A DNA stretch of 64,000 bases. Source: Cellulophaga algicola DSM 14237. Its GTDB lineage: Bacteria > Bacteroidota > Bacteroidia > Flavobacteriales > Flavobacteriaceae. Positions within the stretch are counted from its first letter, which is position 1, and the number at the start of each line of letters is the position of its first letter. The position numbers and the translations under genes were made by a program. The stretch lies in assembly GCF_000186265.1 (NCBI RefSeq), contig NC_014934.1, forward strand, positions 1,488,001 to 1,552,000. Reading direction: 5' to 3'. The notes below the pieces were generated by a model, which was not told the DNA's origin, ran no database searches, and saw only the letters and a list, made by a program, of their open reading frames with translations. Below are positions 28,535-37,442 of this stretch, in pieces.

Positions 28535-29782
28535 TTAGAACAAATCTAAGCCAACGTATGCTGTTTTTATACTTGATATTTTAGCTTCATGAGCAGTCCA
28601 TGCAAAATACATTTTATCGCCCACCCTTTCCATTTGTGGAAACCCAGTATCTCGGGAGTCTCCCATTACACTAATAGAAATTGGCGTAGATTTTACCCCA
28701 CCTTTGGTTACTTTCATGGCCTTTAAATAGGTTTTTTTTGCTATCGTTTCCATCCAACTTACAATAGCAGTATCAGCGTTTAGCATTTCAACATCTACCC
28801 TACCCAAAGTTTCCTTAGTACTAATTAGCATAGGCGCTAAAAAATCCTCACCTCCATTTTCAGAAAAGATTAATTGCACCTTTGGTTCTTTGTTTACCGC
28901 CGTAAACCAAGCAACTACAATGCTATTTTCAATAGCATCTACTTTAGGGCCGTTGACAGGGCAACCATTTATTTCCCATCCATCATTATAAATAAATTTA
29001 GGGGTCGTCCATTTTCCATCTACACGTCTGGTGATGGCAATATCTCTAATTTCATCATCGGTACGGTCTCGGTACAACACTATAGGGCCATTGTCCGTAA
29101 TTGCCGCAGTAGTTTGGCAACAGCTACAGGTTTTAGAATCCAAAAGCACCTCTTCGCTGACGATACCTTCAGAAGAAACCTCTGCTGCTCTAATAGCCAT
29201 AGTACCTCCGTGACCCGCATGTGCATCGGCTGCATCAGACCCAGTATTTCTACCATCTAGCCAAGTGATAAAAAATGAATCGTCTTGATAAGGTAAAGCC
29301 GTTACAAAACCATGTTCTGTTTTTGTACCATCGGTGTGTAATACCTTCTGTGTTTGCCATTTTGATGCTTCCTTCGGTAAAACATTTAATTTAACATCAT
29401 ATGCAAAAGTTTCCTTAGAAGATTTTTCAAGGTAATGCGCCAGTAGGTTGCCATTATTTTCCGTAATGGTTGGGTAATCTGCCCAATTTACAAACCAATC
29501 TTTACCTGTTATAATTTCTATGGGCTGCTCCCAATTCCCGTCTTTTAAATACGAGTAATTTAGTTGCGCTACAGAATCATTGATGCTTTTCACCCAAGAG
29601 ACTATGGCTTGGTTATTATTTGAAAATAAATGCGGTAATGATGTGTCTGATCCTCCAGGAAATACCAAAGGGTGTACTTCCACCGTATTTTCTTCTGAGG
29701 ATTTTTGCTCTTTCTTTTTAGACGTACACGAAAGAAGTAAGAATATTGCTAGAGTTGATGTTAGGAAGTTCCTTAATTTCAT
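28535..29782 (-). CDS. Sialidase-like beta-propeller lipoprotein with a CSCCQ motif
   Basis: The 415-residue protein has a lipoprotein signal peptide (lipobox LLLSC, Cys19). The body alternates short strands with Ser/Asp-rich turns (FITWLDGRN, GPIVLYRDRTD, VAWFTAVNKEPKVQLIFSENGG, YFAWTA), which is the look of a six-bladed BNR/sialidase-like propeller; flavobacterial relatives are often labelled exo-alpha-sialidase. True sialidase features (the arginine triad, a nucleophilic Tyr/Glu pair, Asp-box SxDxGxTW) are not clear, so glycosidase activity is doubtful. A cluster CSCCQ at residues 219-223, an HAGHGG at about 188 and GCPVNGP at about 273 suggest metal or redox chemistry. It appears to be a single gene. 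Confidence 0.6.
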   Translation of the reverse strand: MKLRNFLTSTLAIFLLLSCTSKKKEQKSSEENTVEVHPLVFPGGSDTSLPHLFSNNNQAIVSWVKSINDSVAQLNYSYLKDGNWEQPIEIITGKDWFVNWADYPTITENNGNLLAHYLEKSSKETFAYDVKLNVLPKEASKWQTQKVLHTDGTKTEHGFVTALPYQDDSFFITWLDGRNTGSDAADAHAGHGGTMAIRAAEVSSEGIVSEEVLLDSKTCSCCQTTAAITDNGPIVLYRDRTDDEIRDIAITRRVDGKWTTPKFIYNDGWEINGCPVNGPKVDAIENSIVVAWFTAVNKEPKVQLIFSENGGEDFLAPMLISTKETLGRVDVEMLNADTAIVSWMETIAKKTYLKAMKVTKGGVKSTPISISVMGDSRDTGFPQMERVGDKMYFAWTAHEAKISSIKTAYVGLDLF

Positions 29783-30149
29783 TTGGTTGTAATTCTTTAG
29801 TTTTAAAAATTAGTTAAAGAAATAGGAGTTCCTTTTAAATTGCTCTGTAAGCCCGCAATCGAAAGAGTGATAATTACCTTAATTTCACTTGCCCTATGAA
29901 CAGGTTTTTTTCCTATTAGATTGCATCAAACTGAGCAAACTAAAAGCAAAATTATAGTCCTTAAAAGTCTTCTCATATGTTCGTAATGCCTCCCCTAACA
30001 AAAATAATAAATTAAACTCACGGAGCATCCGGATAAAGAAGAAGTGCTACAAAATAAAAAACCATCACTTTTAGTGATGGTTTGTGGAGAATACTTATTT
30101 TTAAATAAATAATTCTATAAAATAATAAGTTATAACCTTTGGTTTTAAA
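29783..30149. other. Non-coding stretch with one terminator
   Basis: Between the two leftward genes there is AT-rich DNA with no open frame that looks coding. The only structure seen is the leftward terminator at 30059-30083, which ends the Receptor-L-like gene transcript. The rest should hold the promoter of the CSCCQ lipoprotein gene, which I cannot pinpoint. Confidence 0.5.
30059..30083 (-). terminator. Terminator of the Receptor-L-like gene
   Basis: An 11-bp perfect stem (AAACCATCACT and its complement) with a 3-base loop is followed on the minus strand by a T-rich run. It lies 67 bases downstream of the stop codon of the leftward gene. Confidence 0.8.
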
Positions 30150-31847
30150 TTATTTCCAACAACCTTCTTGAATTTCTTCTTCTGTATTACACCCAATTGC
30201 ATTATTTCCTACAGAATGTGGTTTATCACTATTGATATAATCACAGATATTTAAAGCATTGCAGATTGCCAAATTCGGATTGTTTTCTATGACAATTTTT
30301 AAGATTGTCTCATTATCTATATTTTGAAGTCCTGACAAGGTTTCAAGACTAGAATTGTTTTTTATCGTTAACAAGCCATCCATATAATTTAAAGATTCAA
30401 GACCCATGAAATTCTTTAAACTATTATTTTTTTGAATAATAAGACTTGAAATTTTTTTTAAACCTATCAAAGCAGTTATATCAGTCAAAGAGTTATTATT
30501 TTCAAGTTCAAACCTTTGGGCTGTTTTGAGAGAGGAAATACCATTTAAGCTCTTAAGCTTTGTATTCCCATCTATTTTAAAAATTATTCCTGAATTTTCT
30601 ATACCGTTTAAACCACTTAAATTGGATAAAGAAAAATTATCCCAAATAATCAATTGTCGTTCGACTTGTGTTATTTTTTCCAATCCAACCAAACTAGTTA
30701 ACCTAGGATTTCGCTGAATTATTAAATATTTCAGTTCACCTTCTACATTTTTTAAAGAAATTATATCATTAATGTTTTCATTATCTCCAATTTGTATTTG
30801 ATCATTAACTAATTTTAAAGATTCCAAACCATTAAGGTTTTGAAGACTCTCATTTCTATTTATATGTAGTTCTAGACCAACATTGTCTAATGAATTTAGA
30901 CCTTCAAAATTTTGGAGAGAACTGTTCCCATTAACAAATAACATCTCCCCGACAGTTTTTACTTTCGAAAGACCTGAGAAATCTTCTAATTGAGCATTGT
31001 TAATAATCGATGCTGATCTTTCGATTATCATTAATTTTTCCAACCCCATAAAATTTTTGAGTTCAGCACAATATAACACTTCTAGAGAGCCTAGTTTAGA
31101 TAAATTATTGAGGCCATCAAAATTTTTTATTGCTGTACTTTGTAAAGAAAAGTTAGTTATTTCAGTAAGCAATTCAAAACCTGATAATTTTTGGAGCGAT
31201 GTCAATTCTTTAAGGCTTATGGCTGAATTAAAGTTTTGTAGGGAGATGAAACCTAATAGATCAGTTAGTTTAGGTAAATTTTCTAAAGTAATATTTCCGC
31301 TTATAGTTTCTAAATTCTTAATACCGGATATATTTTTTAATTCAGGATTAAAACGTATTTGAAATGGACCGTGAACAACTGATAGATTCTCAAGGCCATC
31401 TAGGTTTTCTAAGACATAATTAGATCCAATGTAAATGGAAAAAAATGATATTGACGAATCTTTTTTTCCTTTCATACCCACTTCACTTAGGTTCTCCAAT
31501 CCTAATAGAGTTTTCAAAGATTTGTTTCCGTCTATTTGAAGCTTGCCATGGATAGTAGTAAGGTTATCCAATCCTGTGAGATCTATCAAAGAGGTTGTCA
31601 ATTTATTAGATAATGAACCTATTTTCAGATTACCAGATATGGAAGTCAGCTGGTTTAAACCCTTTAAATTGGTAACACTAAGACCTTTAATATCAATATC
31701 TTGCAACACCTCTGAGCAATTTGGGTAATTAATCGAAAAATTATCAATAGACTGTTGGCTATCTAATACAATATCAACAGTAGGGCACTGAGACAGTGAA
31801 AGAAAAAAAGAAAAGTATGTAATTGTAAAAAGTAATAATCTTTTCAT
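30150..31847 (-). CDS. Secreted leucine-rich/Receptor-L-domain-like repeat protein
   Basis: The 565-residue protein has a signal peptide (ending SLSQ) and consists of about 20 degenerate repeats of 22-25 residues with the pattern L-x-x-(I/L)-x-G-x-L-x-I-x-N-N-x-x-L-x-x-(L/F)-x-GL-x-x-L. This is the solenoid of Receptor-L/LRR-like proteins frequent in secreted Bacteroidetes proteins. The N-terminus reads CPTVDIVLDSQQSIDNF, a common cap. The C-terminus has a cysteine-containing cap (NPNLAICNALNICDYI) and then stops at EGCWK, without the T9SS sorting domain that many such proteins carry after this cap. A binding or adhesion function is likely; the partner is unknown. A terminator follows, and no co-transcribed gene is seen. 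Confidence 0.7.
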   Translation of the reverse strand: MKRLLLFTITYFSFFLSLSQCPTVDIVLDSQQSIDNFSINYPNCSEVLQDIDIKGLSVTNLKGLNQLTSISGNLKIGSLSNKLTTSLIDLTGLDNLTTIHGKLQIDGNKSLKTLLGLENLSEVGMKGKKDSSISFFSIYIGSNYVLENLDGLENLSVVHGPFQIRFNPELKNISGIKNLETISGNITLENLPKLTDLLGFISLQNFNSAISLKELTSLQKLSGFELLTEITNFSLQSTAIKNFDGLNNLSKLGSLEVLYCAELKNFMGLEKLMIIERSASIINNAQLEDFSGLSKVKTVGEMLFVNGNSSLQNFEGLNSLDNVGLELHINRNESLQNLNGLESLKLVNDQIQIGDNENINDIISLKNVEGELKYLIIQRNPRLTSLVGLEKITQVERQLIIWDNFSLSNLSGLNGIENSGIIFKIDGNTKLKSLNGISSLKTAQRFELENNNSLTDITALIGLKKISSLIIQKNNSLKNFMGLESLNYMDGLLTIKNNSSLETLSGLQNIDNETILKIVIENNPNLAICNALNICDYINSDKPHSVGNNAIGCNTEEEIQEGCWK

Positions 31848-32051
31848 AAAGTTTTGGACCTTTATTCCATCATTTATAAAATGGTTAATTCACTATAAAC
31901 GAAAATATTAAAGCTTTATTTTATCCAACTTTATGAATAACCCTCGAAATTTGACCAAATCGATTAAAATCAAATGTCAGGTGATTTTTATTACCAAAGT
32001 CATCATCTAGACTTTAATAAAAACAATTACTAATTATAATAACAAAAAAAA

Positions 32052-32076
32052 CTTCAAAAGTAAGAAACTCTTGAAG
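32052..32076 (-). terminator. Terminator of tRNA-Ala
   Basis: On the minus strand CTTCAAGAG pairs with CTTTTGAAG (one G-U) around a 7-base loop and is followed by eight T. It lies 11 bases after the tRNA 3' end. The wobble pair works only on the minus strand, which supports the direction. Confidence 0.75.
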
Positions 32077-32087
32077 CCTTGAAAACA

Positions 32088-32164
<77 letters not shown>

Positions 32165-32215
32165 GAATAGATCATTCAAAGAACGTCTATTTTATTTGTG
32201 AATCAAAGTGAAAAA

Positions 32216-33013
32216 TTAATCTTTCTTAACACTTAATACTAAAACGGGAACTGGAGAGTAAAACTCTTCTTTTGATATGGTATTCTTTTCCCATAAAGTC
32301 TTAAAAAAACCTCTCTTACGTCTAAATACACATAATAAATCTGGGTGTTGTGCTTGGAAATTTTCTAATACGCCTAAATAAGTTGTCGCATTTTCTGTTA
32401 ACGTAAGTTGTGAACATAAATCCATCAATGCCGTATTTATTTTTAAATCGGCATCTGTATATCCTGGTGTTTTCACCAATAAAAGGTTTACCACAGAACC
32501 AAATTTCTTTTTAATTTGAATTAATGGCACTAAAATTCTATTACGCTTTAACACACCTGATTTAAATGCAGTCAGTATAGTTTTATATGGTGTAAATACA
32601 CTTCCTTTAGGGACAATAAGACTAGGTATATTTGTTTGCTTTACAATTTTACCAGAAGTATTTCCTAAAAATAAGCCTTCTTTAATGTCATTACTTTTAG
32701 GAGAAATAATAATTAAATCTATTCCTAATTCCTTATCAATATCTTTTACCCCACTAACAATACCTCCGTTGTATGTTGCTATCTTTATGACAATATCCTT
32801 AGCATCGACTTTCTCTATAATCTCTTTTAAACGTTCAATACTATTTTCTGTAATTTTTCCAGAAACGTTACTTAAGGTACCTGCATTAGCAGACACACTA
32901 AATACTTCCATCACATAAATTTCAGAAGAAAACTGAGTAGCAAAATCTACTGCGTATTGTAGCGTTTCATGAGATTCTGGTGAGGTACCAATCGGAACTA
33001 GGATATTTTTCAT
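32216..33013 (-). CDS. Universal stress protein (UspA family)
   Basis: The 265-residue protein begins with MKNILVPIGTSPESHETLQYAVDFA, the first strand and helix of the Usp fold, and shows an ATP-site-like segment near residues 105-125 (LGNTSGKIVKQTNIPSLIVP). The C-terminal half (from about residue 145) looks like a second, shortened Usp-type domain ending VPVLVLSVKKD. Tandem or one-and-a-half-domain Usp proteins are common in Flavobacteriaceae. It is a cytosolic stress-related nucleotide-binding protein; its specific role is not apparent. It lies just downstream of tRNA-Ala in the opposite reading sense to the GNAT gene. Confidence 0.88.
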   Translation of the reverse strand: MKNILVPIGTSPESHETLQYAVDFATQFSSEIYVMEVFSVSANAGTLSNVSGKITENSIERLKEIIEKVDAKDIVIKIATYNGGIVSGVKDIDKELGIDLIIISPKSNDIKEGLFLGNTSGKIVKQTNIPSLIVPKGSVFTPYKTILTAFKSGVLKRNRILVPLIQIKKKFGSVVNLLLVKTPGYTDADLKINTALMDLCSQLTLTENATTYLGVLENFQAQHPDLLCVFRRKRGFFKTLWEKNTISKEEFYSPVPVLVLSVKKD

Positions 33014-33152
33014 GTGTCGAAATTATTTGGTTTAGTTGTCTGTAATTTTTTATTTTTAAAAAAGGCTAATGCTGTACATTGATTTTAAAAATGCACTGCG
33101 CTTTTATTTTATATCATTTAAATTTACAAATAATAAAGAAATATACTAAAAA

Positions 33153-33650
33153 ATGCGCCTTGCAAAGATATTAGAAATTCCCGATATTCTTAAAATTACT
33201 AAAGCCTGTGCTTTAAAAATGTCTGAAAATGGAATTCATCAATGGAATGAACATTACCCATCAAAAGATGCTTTTGAAAACGACATAAAGCGAAATGAAT
33301 TGTATGTCCTAGAAGAAAATTTTAAAATTGTAGGCACTATTGTTATTTCTACCCTTATGGATCAAGAATATCAGCCCATAAAATGGCTCACAGAAAATAA
33401 AAAAAACATTTATATACATAGACTTTCTGTACACCCAGAACATCAAGGAAAGGGATACGCCCAAAGAATGATGAACTTCGCTGAAAATTACGCCAAGCAA
33501 AAAAAATATAGCAGTGTTAGATTAGATACCTTTGGCCAAAATAAAAGAAATCAAAAATTTTACGAAGCTAGAGGCTATGAAAAATTAGGGGATATCTACT
33601 TCCCTAAACAGAGTATTCATCCTTTTCATTGTTATGAGCTTGTACTATAA
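33153..33650 (+). CDS. GNAT-family N-acetyltransferase
   Basis: The 165-residue protein has the GNAT core: IYIHRLSVHPEHQGKGYAQRMM (strand 4 and the acetyl-CoA pyrophosphate loop, Q/R-x-x-G-x-G/A) near residues 90-112, and the C-terminal RLDTFGQNKRNQKFYEARGYEKLG motif. It should transfer an acetyl group from acetyl-CoA to a small molecule or peptide amine; the acceptor is unknown. It is followed by a MATE transporter gene 12 bases downstream in the same frame, and the two are probably co-transcribed. Confidence 0.9.
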   Translation: MRLAKILEIPDILKITKACALKMSENGIHQWNEHYPSKDAFENDIKRNELYVLEENFKIVGTIVISTLMDQEYQPIKWLTENKKNIYIHRLSVHPEHQGKGYAQRMMNFAENYAKQKKYSSVRLDTFGQNKRNQKFYEARGYEKLGDIYFPKQSIHPFHCYELVL

Positions 33651-33662
33651 ATTACTTTTTAC

Positions 33663-34994
33663 TTGAAGAACACCATCACTTTTAAAGCTATAAATAAACT
33701 GGCAATCCCTGCTACTATCGCAGGTATTGCAGAACCCTTACTTTCTATTACAGATACTGCTATTGTTGGTAATATTGACGTAGATGGCATAGAATCTTTG
33801 GCTGCTGCAGGTATTGTAGGTTCTTTTTTATCTATGCTGATCTGGATTTTAGGGCAAACGCGGAGTGCCATTTCTGCCATAATTTCACAGTATGTAGGGG
33901 CCGGAAAAAAAGAAGAAATAAAATCATTACCTGCACAAGCCATTTATTTAAATATTGGACTTAGTATTCTAATTTTACTATCAACTATCTTTATTGTAGA
34001 CGATATTTTTAGATTCTTAAATGCTACTGGGAAAATTTTAGAGTACTGTATTTCTTACTATTCCATTAGAGTTTGGGGCTTTCCTCTAACCCTTTTTACC
34101 TTTGCAGTAATGGGTATTTTCAGAGGATTACAAAATACATTTTACCCCATGCTCATTGCAATTGTTGGTGCAGTTCTAAATGTATTTCTTGACTATATTT
34201 TTGTCTACGGAATTACAGACGTTTTGGAGCCTATGTATTTAGAAGGTGCCGCTTGGGCAAGTTTAATTGCACAAGGTGTTATGGCAGTACTGGCATTTAT
34301 ATTACTACTAACGAAGACAAATATTAGCTTGAAACCACAGCTCCCCTTTCATCCTGAGTTAGGCCGACTCATCATCATGAGTTTAAACTTATTTGTAAGA
34401 GCCTTAGCACTTAACATTGCACTAATATTAGCTGTTAGAGAGGCAACAGCACTTGGCGATAACTATATTGGTGCGCATACTATTGCTATAAATCTATGGC
34501 TTTTCTCTGCTTTTTTTATTGATGGCTATGCTGCTGCAGGTAATATTATGGGAGGAAAATTACTGGGGAGGAAAGACTATGACGGACTCTTTTTACTGGC
34601 AAAAAAAATTATGATATATGGCGTACTTGTCAGTCTATTTTTGATGACCTTAGGTTTTATTTTTTATACGTCCATAGGTACCTTTTTCTCTAATGACATT
34701 CCGGTACTAAACGCTTTTTATGGCATCTTTTTTATTGTAATTCTAGGGCAGCCTATAAATAGCATCGCATTTATATTTGATGGACTATTTAAAGGCTTAG
34801 GTGAAATGAAATATTTAAGAAATACCTTATTAGCTGCCACCTTTTTAGGTTTTATACCCGCTTTATTTATCGGGAAGTATTTTGGTTTAGAACTTCAGGG
34901 TATTTGGATTGCATTTACCATCTGGATGTTCATACGCGGTGGTGCCTTGGTTATCGAGTTTAAAAGAAAATTTATGCCACTTAGAACTAGGTGA
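33663..34994 (+). CDS. MATE-family efflux transporter (DinF-like)
   Basis: The 443-residue protein has 12 predicted transmembrane helices and the MATE opening NKLAIPATIAGIAEPLLSITDTAIVG, with a second half starting near residue 235. It would export organic cations or drugs using a sodium or proton gradient. The start codon is TTG: the frame is the same as that of the preceding GNAT gene, whose TAA stop lies 12 bases upstream, so no earlier start is possible and the next ATG lies far inside the protein. The DinF-like subgroup is inferred from the N-terminal motif. Confidence 0.9.
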   Translation: MKNTITFKAINKLAIPATIAGIAEPLLSITDTAIVGNIDVDGIESLAAAGIVGSFLSMLIWILGQTRSAISAIISQYVGAGKKEEIKSLPAQAIYLNIGLSILILLSTIFIVDDIFRFLNATGKILEYCISYYSIRVWGFPLTLFTFAVMGIFRGLQNTFYPMLIAIVGAVLNVFLDYIFVYGITDVLEPMYLEGAAWASLIAQGVMAVLAFILLLTKTNISLKPQLPFHPELGRLIIMSLNLFVRALALNIALILAVREATALGDNYIGAHTIAINLWLFSAFFIDGYAAAGNIMGGKLLGRKDYDGLFLLAKKIMIYGVLVSLFLMTLGFIFYTSIGTFFSNDIPVLNAFYGIFFIVILGQPINSIAFIFDGLFKGLGEMKYLRNTLLAATFLGFIPALFIGKYFGLELQGIWIAFTIWMFIRGGALVIEFKRKFMPLRTR

Positions 34995-35046
34995 TAAGCC
35001 ATAAGCTCTCTTATTTTTTAAGTACTTTTGATACAAATTATAATTT

Positions 35047-35814
35047 ATGGCTACTTCAAGACCTAACGGAAGTCTTTTTACGAAAATAGAAAACAAGGTG
35101 GCTACCCTAGAATTTGGTCACCCTGCAAGCAACTCCTTTGTGAGTGAGTTATTAGATCGTTTGGCTAAAGAGTTTACTAAACTTTCTGGCGATGAGAATG
35201 TCAATGTCATCATTCTAAAATCGGAAGGCGATCGTGCATTTTGTGCGGGTGCTTCTTTTGATGAGTTGGTTGCTGTATCTAGTTTAGAAGAGGGCACCAT
35301 TTTTTTTAATGGCTTTGCAAACGTTATTAATGCCATGCGTACGTGCAGCAAAGTCATTGTTGGGCGTGTACAAGGTAAAACCGTAGGTGGTGGCGTTGGT
35401 TTAGCTGCTGCCTGTGATATGGTTTATGCTACAGAAAGTGCTTCTATTCGTTTATCTGAACTTACCATCGGTATTGCTCCCTTTGTTATTGCTCCTGCTG
35501 TAGAACGGAAGATAGGTACCGCTGCTTTGTCTGAGCTTTCATTGAACCCCACAGAATGGAAAACTGCCTATTGGGCTAAAGAGAAAGGACTATTCGCTAA
35601 GGTTTATGAATCTATTTCTGAGTTAGACAAGGAGTTAGATTTTTATACAAATAGTCTATCGCAATACAATCCGCAAGCCTTGGAAGATTGGAAAAAAGTA
35701 CTGTGGAAAAATACAGACCATTGGGATGTACTATTGCCTGAAAGAGCTGCAATTACAGGAAAATTAGCCTTGTCTGAATTCACAAAAAATACGTTAGAAA
35801 AATTTAAAAAGTAA
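35047..35814 (+). CDS. Enoyl-CoA hydratase/isomerase family protein
   Basis: The 255-residue crotonase-fold protein has the oxyanion-hole motifs DRAFCAGASFDEL (near residue 62) and GKTVGGGVGLAAACDMVYA (near residue 112). Catalytic glutamates of true enoyl-CoA hydratases (in the segment after GGG...) are not obvious; position of SIRLSELTIGIAP has a Glu that fits the second site. The reaction could be hydration, isomerisation or hydrolysis of an acyl-CoA. No beta-oxidation genes adjoin it. TACTTTTG about 20 bases before the ATG resembles a flavobacterial -7 box, without a clear TTG at -33. Confidence 0.85.
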   Translation: MATSRPNGSLFTKIENKVATLEFGHPASNSFVSELLDRLAKEFTKLSGDENVNVIILKSEGDRAFCAGASFDELVAVSSLEEGTIFFNGFANVINAMRTCSKVIVGRVQGKTVGGGVGLAAACDMVYATESASIRLSELTIGIAPFVIAPAVERKIGTAALSELSLNPTEWKTAYWAKEKGLFAKVYESISELDKELDFYTNSLSQYNPQALEDWKKVLWKNTDHWDVLLPERAAITGKLALSEFTKNTLEKFKK

Positions 35815-35860
35815 TAAGTCTAAAATTTTATCGTTTTACTTTTTTATTATAATAATTATC

Positions 35861-35977
35861 ATGGAAATACTTAAGTTTTTAACGGGCAGCACTTTTTTTG
35901 CTCTATTATTATTGATCGTTGGTGCTATCTATTTTTTCAACAAATACAGAAACAATAAAAAATATAAAAGGAAATAA
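35861..35977 (+). CDS. Small single-pass membrane protein (38 residues)
   Basis: A short frame from ATG at 35861 to TAA at 35977 encodes one hydrophobic segment (FFALLLLIVGAIYFF) followed by a strongly basic tail (NKYRNNKKYKRK). That is the layout of a real small membrane protein with the tail in the cytosol by the positive-inside rule. It lies 46 bases after the enoyl-CoA hydratase stop, so it could share that transcript. I do not recognise a family. It could also be chance, but the helix and tail are well formed. Confidence 0.5.
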   Translation: MEILKFLTGSTFFALLLLIVGAIYFFNKYRNNKKYKRK

Positions 35978-36174
35978 ACATGCTATAGGGTAGCTGCTAG
36001 CTAAAACCTACATTCGTCTACAGTCTTTAAAGAATACCTCAAAAATATCTACCGTTAATTTTGAGCCCAATAGCTTTTAGCTAAGATTCGTGATTTTAAA
36101 GGGGATTTTAAAAATTACTCCATATAAATCGATACTTTTGCAGCTTATTTAAACATTTTGTTTAAGCTATTTTT

Positions 36175-36630
36175 ATGAGTAATATCAGAATCACCAAGCA
36201 ATTTAATTTTGAAACCGGTCACGCCCTTTATGGTTATGATGGTAAATGTAGAAACGTACACGGCCATAGTTATAAACTTTCTGTTACGGTAATTGGTAGG
36301 CCTATTACGGATACTACGCATGTAAAATTAGGTATGGTGATAGACTTTAGTGATCTTAAAAAGATTGTCAAAGAAGAAATCGTAGACCAGTTTGACCATG
36401 CAACTGTATTTAATAAAAATACACCTCACGTAGAATTAGCCAAAGAGCTTACGGACCGTGGTCACATGGTAATTTTAGCAGATTACCAACCTACTAGTGA
36501 GAATATGGTGATAGATTTTTCTGCACGGATCAAATCAAGACTACCAGAAAACATCCAATTACATTCGTTAAGACTACAAGAAACAGATACCTCTTTTGCG
36601 GAGTGGTATGCTAGTGATAATCCCCTCTAA
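36175..36630 (+). CDS. queD: 6-carboxytetrahydropterin synthase (QueD/PTPS family)
   Basis: The 151-residue protein has the zinc-site histidines of the PTPS fold (FETGHALY; RNVHGHSYKL), the catalytic Cys in GKCRNVHGH (near residue 28), DFSDLKK, FDHATVFN and the substrate-anchoring Glu in LQETDTSFAEW near the C-terminus. In queuosine synthesis QueD converts dihydroneopterin triphosphate to 6-carboxytetrahydropterin; a PTPS role cannot be fully excluded. A -7-like TACTTTTG lies about 36 bases before the start. It is followed by lpxH 38 bases downstream, likely in one transcript. No preQ1 riboswitch is visible. Confidence 0.88.
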   Translation: MSNIRITKQFNFETGHALYGYDGKCRNVHGHSYKLSVTVIGRPITDTTHVKLGMVIDFSDLKKIVKEEIVDQFDHATVFNKNTPHVELAKELTDRGHMVILADYQPTSENMVIDFSARIKSRLPENIQLHSLRLQETDTSFAEWYASDNPL

Positions 36631-36668
36631 CTCCCCAAAGGGAAGGATTAATTTAATAGACTCCAAGA

Positions 36669-37442
36669 ATGCAATTTATAGAAGTTCCAGAAGGTAAGAA
36701 AGTATACTTCGCTAGTGATAATCACCTGGGTGCTCCTACTATGGAACACAGTTATCCAAGAGAGAAAAAATTTGTGGCTTGGTTGGATGAAATTAAAACA
36801 GATGCAGCGGCTATCTTTTTATTAGGCGATATGTTTGATTTTTGGATGGAATATAAAACCGTAGTTCCAAAAGGCTTCACTAGAACATTAGGAAAATTAG
36901 CAGAAATTGCGGACTCTGGAATTCCAATCTATTACTTTGTAGGAAATCATGATCTTTGGATGAATGGTTATTTTGAAGAAGAACTAGGTATTCCTGTTTT
37001 TCATTCACCCCAACAATTTACATTTAATGATACATCATTCTTTATAGGCCATGGTGATGGTTTAGGTCCTGGTGATAAAGGATACAAACGAATGAAAAAA
37101 GTATTTACGAATCCGTTTTCTAAATGGCTTTTTAGATGGTTGCATCCTGATTTAGGCGTTCGGTTAGCACAATACCTTTCCGTAAAAAATAAGCTAATCT
37201 CTGGTGATGACGATGCTCAATTTTTAGGCGAAGATAACGAGTGGCTCGTACAATATGCAAAACGCAAGCTAGAGAAAGACCATTATGATTACTTTGTTTT
37301 TGGCCACAGACACTTGCCTTTAGATATCACCTTAAGTGAAAAATCTAAATATATTAATACTGGAGATTGGATTAGTTATTATACCTACGGCGTTTTTGAT
37401 GGTGAAAAAATGAACCTAAAAGAGTATACTATTTTAAAATAA
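36669..37442 (+). CDS. lpxH: UDP-2,3-diacylglucosamine diphosphatase (LpxH-type)
   Basis: The 257-residue calcineurin-like phosphoesterase carries the dinuclear-metal motifs in order: SDNHLGAP (Asp, His), LGDMFDFWMEY (Asp), VGNHDLWM (Asn, His), FIGHGDG (His) and FGHRHLPL (His-x-His). These match the LpxH family that removes UMP from UDP-2,3-diacylglucosamine in lipid A synthesis at the inner membrane face. The FDFW segment after the second motif is typical of LpxH. It follows queD and ends well before a bidirectional terminator. Confidence 0.87.
   Translation: MQFIEVPEGKKVYFASDNHLGAPTMEHSYPREKKFVAWLDEIKTDAAAIFLLGDMFDFWMEYKTVVPKGFTRTLGKLAEIADSGIPIYYFVGNHDLWMNGYFEEELGIPVFHSPQQFTFNDTSFFIGHGDGLGPGDKGYKRMKKVFTNPFSKWLFRWLHPDLGVRLAQYLSVKNKLISGDDDAQFLGEDNEWLVQYAKRKLEKDHYDYFVFGHRHLPLDITLSEKSKYINTGDWISYYTYGVFDGEKMNLKEYTILK

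Noticed and set aside
28874-29260. Plus-strand frames over the CSCCQ lipoprotein gene
   Set aside because: They are antisense to a gene with a good lipoprotein signal and have no recognisable domains.
36136-36174. Possible riboswitch or leader structure before queD
   Set aside because: A small inverted repeat (TTAAAC/GTTTAA) exists, but the sequence lacks the preQ1 aptamer core, and it is too short and AT-rich to call.
36626-36650. CCCCTCTAACTCCCCAAAGGG stretch after queD resembling an intergenic repeat element
   Set aside because: There is only one copy in the window and no clear boundary, so it cannot be supported as a repeat here.
36608-36730. Direct repeat GCTAGTGATAATC at the queD end and the lpxH start
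   Set aside because: Both copies encode the required residues of their proteins (ASDN in each), so 13 shared bases in AT-rich coding DNA are probably coincidence.
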